Shown here: piece after piece, positions 60,562 to 64,000 of the stretch
Numbering within the stretch: the stretch's first letter is position 1
How the letters are laid out: every line of letters begins with the position of its first letter
Assembly (NCBI RefSeq): GCF_016862935.1
Contig: NZ_BONX01000036.1
Coordinates: 186,001 to 250,000, forward strand
Direction of reading: 5' to 3'
Length of the DNA: 64,000 bases
Source of the DNA: Plantactinospora mayteni
GTDB taxonomy: Bacteria > Actinomycetota > Actinomycetes > Mycobacteriales > Micromonosporaceae
Made by a program: the position numbers and the translations under genes
The notes under the pieces: model-generated
Databases searched by the model: none
What the model saw: only the letters and a program-made list of their open reading frames with translations
What the model was told of the DNA's origin: nothing

Positions 60562-61281
60562 TCAGCGGGCGTCGATCACGGTGTCGGCGCCGGACTGGCC
60601 GATCGGGATGACCAGCGCCGGGCTGCCGTCCGAGAAGGTCAGCACCGGGTATTCCAGCGGCCGGTAGCGCGGGTTGACCGTCAGGTCGGAGTTCTCCAGC
60701 GCCTCGACCAGGGTGTTCCGCATGGCCAGCGCGCGGCGCAGCACGTCGCCGTCGAGCTGCTGCCCGGCCTCGGCGTCCTTGGCCTCCTCCGGGATCACCC
60801 CGGCGACCCGGCCCCGGGCCACCACGTCCATCAGCTCCTCCTGGGTCGGCGCGACCGGCTGGGCCACCGGAATGCCGGCCCGGCAGGCGTCCAGCTCGGA
60901 GAAGAGTCGCACGTAGCGCGAGTCCGCCGGCAGCCCGGTCGCCTGGGCGACCTGCTCGATCGGGGCCTGCTCGGACGGCGTGAAGCCCTTGTCGGCGGCG
61001 AGCTTGAGGCAGACCTCCCGCATCACCAGGGTGCCGACCACCTGGGCCCGGGCCGGCGCCTTCACCTCGGGAGCGTCCGGCGCGGGCGTGGCGCCCGGCT
61101 CGTGCCCACCCGGCGGCACCTTGCTCCGGACGTCGTCGAGCACCGAGGTCACCTCGTCCTCGGTGATCTTCTTATCCCCGAGGTAGACGGCGACGCTGGA
61201 GTCGGACCGGCAGGCGGAGAGAACGGTGGTGCCGAGCACGGCAATGACCGCGATCGAAGCCAGACGACGGGCACGCTGCAT
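60562..61281 (-). CDS. SurA-N-like lipoprotein
   Basis: A signal peptide ending in the lipobox VLSAC is followed by a SurA N-terminal-type chaperone domain: VAVYLGDKKITEDEVTSVLD and VVGTLVMREVCLKLAADKGF. No parvulin PPIase domain follows, so it would be a chaperone without isomerase activity. The gene always lies between mfd and mazG in related genomes. ATG 61281 gives the compact signal peptide MQRARRLASIAVIAVLGTTV; the frame upstream adds 16 residues. Confidence 0.87.
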   Translation of the reverse strand: MQRARRLASIAVIAVLGTTVLSACRSDSSVAVYLGDKKITEDEVTSVLDDVRSKVPPGGHEPGATPAPDAPEVKAPARAQVVGTLVMREVCLKLAADKGFTPSEQAPIEQVAQATGLPADSRYVRLFSELDACRAGIPVAQPVAPTQEELMDVVARGRVAGVIPEEAKDAEAGQQLDGDVLRRALAMRNTLVEALENSDLTVNPRYRPLEYPVLTFSDGSPALVIPIGQSGADTVIDAR

Positions 61282-61309
61282 GCTCGACACTCTCTCACGC
61301 ACCGCTAAC

Positions 61310-61386
61310 CGCTGCCGGCACGGGGTCACCTTCCCACTGCCGGCGCCGGATCACCTTCCCGATGCCGGCACGGGATCACCCTGCCC
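61310..61386. repeat. Three ~25-bp tandem repeats between mfd and the SurA-like gene
   Basis: Three units of the type TGCCGGCACGGGATCACC. They lie in the 140-bp spacer that must also contain the lipoprotein gene's promoter. Confidence 0.6.
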
Positions 61387-61421
61387 TCTTCGCTCACGAC
61401 TGCGGGGCTCGCAAAACCGGC

Positions 61422-64000
61422 TCACTCCTCGCGCTCACCCAGCACGTCGCGGAGGAGTTGGGCGCACCAGTCCAGCAGCGCCTGGTCGCGCAGCGGCTCG
61501 CCGCCGATCCGGCGGGTCGCCGGGCGCGGCACGCTGACCTGGTCGGTCGCCGACTTGTAGACCGCGTCCGGGTGGTAGCGCTTGAGCCGGAGCTGCTTCG
61601 AGTCCGGCAGCGGCAGCGGGGAGAACCGCAGGTGCCGCCCCTGGGCCGAGACGTCGGTGAGCCCGTACGCCCGGGCCAGCAGCCGGAACCGGGCCACCGC
61701 CACCAGGTTGCCGACCTGCTCGGGCGGCTCGCCGTACCGGTCGGTCATCTCGGCGACCACCTCGGCCAGCCGGGTGGCGTCGCGGGACTCGGCGAGCTTG
61801 CGGTACATCTCCAGGCGCAGCCGCTCCACCCCGATGTAGTCGTGCGGCAGGTGCGCGTCGACCGGCAGGTCGATCTTGATGTCGACCTCCTCCTCCGGCC
61901 GCTCGCCCTTGAACGCCTGCACCGCCTCGCCGACCATCCGGACGTAGAGGTCGAAACCCACCCCTTCGATGTGCCCGGACTGCTCGCCGCCGAGCAGGTT
62001 GCCAGCGCCCCGGATCTCCAGGTCCTTCATCGCCACGTACATCCCGGCGCCCAGCTCGGTGTGCTGGGCGATGGTGGCCAGCCGCTCGTGCGCGTGCTCG
62101 GTCAGCGGCTTCTCCGGCGGGTAGAGGAAATAGGCGTACGCCCGCTCCCGTCCCCGGCCGACCCGGCCCCGGATCTGGTGCAACTGGGCCAGCCCGAGCA
62201 GGTCGGCCCGCTCCACGATCAGCGTGTTGGCGTTCGGGATGTCGATGCCGGACTCCACGATCGTGGTGCAGACCAGGACGTCGTATTCCTTCTCCCAGAA
62301 GCCGACCATGACCTTCTCCAGGGCGTCCTCGCCCATCTGGCCGTGCGCGACGGCGACTCTCGCCTCGGGAACGAGTTCGCGGATCCGCCGGGCCGCCCGG
62401 TCGATCGACTCGACCCGGTTGTGCAGGTAGAAGACCTGGCCGTCGCGGAGCAGCTCCCGGTGGATCGCGGCGGCGACCTGCTTGTCGTCGTACGCCCCGA
62501 CGAAGGTCAACACCGGGTGCCGCTCCTCCGGCGGGGTGGCGATGGTCGACATCTCCCGGATGCCGGTGATCGCCATCTCCAGGGTGCGCGGGATCGGCGT
62601 CGCCGACATGGTCAACACGTCCACGGCGGTACGCAGCGTCTTCAGGTGCTCCTTGTGCTCCACCCCGAACCGCTGCTCCTCGTCCACCACCACCATGCCG
62701 AGCTGCTTGAACCGGGTCGCCGACTGGAGCAGCCGGTGGGTACCGATCACGATGTCCGCGCTGCCGTCGGCGGCTGCCTCCAGGGTCCGCTCGGCCTCCT
62801 TCGGGGTCTGGAACCGGGACAGTTGCCGGATCTGCACCGGGAACTGCCCCATCCGCTCGGCGAAGGTGTTGTAGTGCTGCTGGGCCAGCAGCGTGGTCGG
62901 GACCAGTACGGCCACCTGCTTGCCGTCCTGCACCGCCTTGAAGGCGGCCCGGACCGCGATCTCGGTCTTGCCGTAGCCCACGTCGCCGCAGATCAGCCGG
63001 TCCATCGGCACCGACTGCTCCATGTCCCGCTTGACCTCCTCGATCGCCGCGAGCTGGTCCGGCGTCTCGGTGTACGGAAAAGCGTCCTCCAACTCCCGCT
63101 GCCACGGAGTGTCCGGGGCGAAGGCGTGCCCCTTGGACGCCTTGCGGGCGGCGTAGAGCTGGACGAGCTGGGCGGCGATCTCGCGTACCGCCTTGCGGGC
63201 CCGCGCCTTGGCCTTCTGCCACTCGCTGCCGCCCATCTTGTGCAGGGTGGGCGCCTCGCCTCCGACGTAACGGGAGAGCTGGTCGAGCTGGTCGGTGGGG
63301 ACGAAGAGCCGGTCACCGGGCTGGCCGCGCTTGCTGGCCGCGTACTCGATGACCAGGTACTCCCGGTCGGCGCCGTTGACGGTGCGCTGAACCAGCTCGA
63401 CGTACCGGCCGATGCCGTGCTGCTCGTGCACCACGTAGTCGCCGGCCCGCAGCTCCAGCGGGTCGATGGTGTTGCGCCGCCGGCTCGGCATCTTGCGCAT
63501 GTCCCGGGTCGACGAGCCCCGGCCGCCGGTGATGTCGTTGCCGGTCACCACCGCGACCCGGGAGGCGGTGTCCAGGAAGCCGTGGTTGAGCGAGCCGCAG
63601 GCCACCACCAGCTCACCGGCGGCGGGCGGGGTCGGCACGGTCTCGGTCAGCGCGGCACCGAGCCCGGCGTCCCGGAGCACCTCGACGGCGCGCTGCGCCG
63701 GCCCGTGCCCCTCGAAGACCAGCGCCACCCCCCAGCCGTCACCGACCCAGCGCTTCAGGTCGTCGACCACCCGGGCGGTCTCGCCGTGGTAGAGCGGCAC
63801 CGGCTGGGCCGCCAGCGCCACCGACTCGCCCGCGTCCGGGGTCACCGTCACCTCGGGCTCCGGCTCCACCGCCCACGGTTCGATCGTGGCCGCCGGCCCG
63901 GGGGCGGCCTCGACCAGGCCGAACGGCGACGCCGACCACCAGGGCTGGCCCAGGGTCGCGGCGGTGGCGCGTACCTCGGCCAGGGTCTTGAAGGCGGCGG
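61422..64000 (-). CDS. mfd: Transcription-repair coupling factor Mfd, 5' part outside the window
   Basis: Mfd removes stalled RNA polymerase and recruits UvrA. The frame is open to the window's end, beginning inside the UvrB-like N-terminal part. The RNA-polymerase-interacting domain ([20 protein letters not shown]), Walker [21 protein letters not shown], the DEEQRF helicase motif, [20 protein letters not shown], the TRG motif region ([20 protein letters not shown]) and the C-terminal TRCF domain are all present. About 860 of roughly 1200 residues are visible. A GTG at 63869 is internal, not the start. Confidence 0.97.
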   Translation of the reverse strand, partial: AAFKTLAEVRATAATLGQPWWSASPFGLVEAAPGPAATIEPWAVEPEPEVTVTPDAGESVALAAQPVPLYHGETARVVDDLKRWVGDGWGVALVFEGHGPAQRAVEVLRDAGLGAALTETVPTPPAAGELVVACGSLNHGFLDTASRVAVVTGNDITGGRGSSTRDMRKMPSRRRNTIDPLELRAGDYVVHEQHGIGRYVELVQRTVNGADREYLVIEYAASKRGQPGDRLFVPTDQLDQLSRYVGGEAPTLHKMGGSEWQKAKARARKAVREIAAQLVQLYAARKASKGHAFAPDTPWQRELEDAFPYTETPDQLAAIEEVKRDMEQSVPMDRLICGDVGYGKTEIAVRAAFKAVQDGKQVAVLVPTTLLAQQHYNTFAERMGQFPVQIRQLSRFQTPKEAERTLEAAADGSADIVIGTHRLLQSATRFKQLGMVVVDEEQRFGVEHKEHLKTLRTAVDVLTMSATPIPRTLEMAITGIREMSTIATPPEERHPVLTFVGAYDDKQVAAAIHRELLRDGQVFYLHNRVESIDRAARRIRELVPEARVAVAHGQMGEDALEKVMVGFWEKEYDVLVCTTIVESGIDIPNANTLIVERADLLGLAQLHQIRGRVGRGRERAYAYFLYPPEKPLTEHAHERLATIAQHTELGAGMYVAMKDLEIRGAGNLLGGEQSGHIEGVGFDLYVRMVGEAVQAFKGERPEEEVDIKIDLPVDAHLPHDYIGVERLRLEMYRKLAESRDATRLAEVVAEMTDRYGEPPEQVGNLVAVARFRLLARAYGLTDVSAQGRHLRFSPLPLPDSKQLRLKRYHPDAVYKSATDQVSVPRPATRRIGGEPLRDQALLDWCAQLLRDVLGEREE

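Overview
The window is very GC-rich actinobacterial chromosome. GTG/TTG starts, many 4-bp ATGA/GTGA gene overlaps, leaderless promoters (TANNNT six or seven bases before the start codon), paired CBM2 plant-cell-wall enzymes and the order mfd / SurA-like lipoprotein / mazG / eno / ftsB-like / DUF501 / ppx all point to the Micromonosporaceae (Micromonospora or Plantactinospora relatives). The genus is inference.

Layout. 0-10 kb: envelope and housekeeping genes. The block 6578-7639 back to 3104 is the conserved phoH / ybeY / CNNM-CBS protein / cytidine-deaminase-like protein / era operon on the minus strand, followed by a serine hydrolase and a HIT protein. 10.1-13.7 kb: a lone TnpB element, two tandem SGNH hydrolases and a 169-bp palindromic MITE-like element. 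13.7-18.7 kb: a divergent TetR/NAD(P)-binding pair with palindromic operators, a thiolase and two tandem Bax-inhibitor-like proteins. A tRNA-Leu(UAA), the equivalent of Streptomyces bldA, lies at 18.9 kb, and TTA codons occur in several genes here. 19-33 kb: a polytopic membrane protein, an NDH-2-type dehydrogenase, a MoxR/DUF58/DUF4129 operon, a family-5 uracil-DNA glycosylase, dienelactone hydrolase, a PadR pair, a divergent MarR/MFS efflux pair and a fused methyltransferase.

33.4-40.0 kb looks like an inserted cassette. Six tightly packed minus-strand genes (Cys-motif protein, NMP-kinase-like ATPase, radical SAM/SPASM enzyme, NUDIX hydrolase, PfkB-like protein, cupin-like protein) diverge from a zinc-ribbon/HTH/TPR regulator and a GNAT acetyltransferase. 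The right edge abuts a truncated DUF397 tail. I do not recognise the pathway; it is one of the two best candidates for an undescribed system.

40-46 kb holds an SDR, two uncharacterised genes (one Imm1-like) and a TRM11-like methyltransferase. That gene is preceded by a leader peptide with three Phe codons, competing RNA stems and a second small ORF coupled to its start: apparently an attenuator, and the other leading candidate. A doc toxin gene broken by two frameshifts sits beside its intact antitoxin. 46-51 kb is a cellulose/xylan block (SGNH-CBM2 esterase, CBM2-GH5 cellulase, a LacI-like sensor without HTH, a ROK repressor). 51-64 kb returns to housekeeping genes and ends inside mfd.

A recurring oddity is short decayed tandem repeats at gene 3' ends between convergent genes (0.7, 22.5, 32.4, 55.3 and 58.1 kb), as if gene ends had been repeatedly duplicated. 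All homology statements come from reading motifs; no database search was run.
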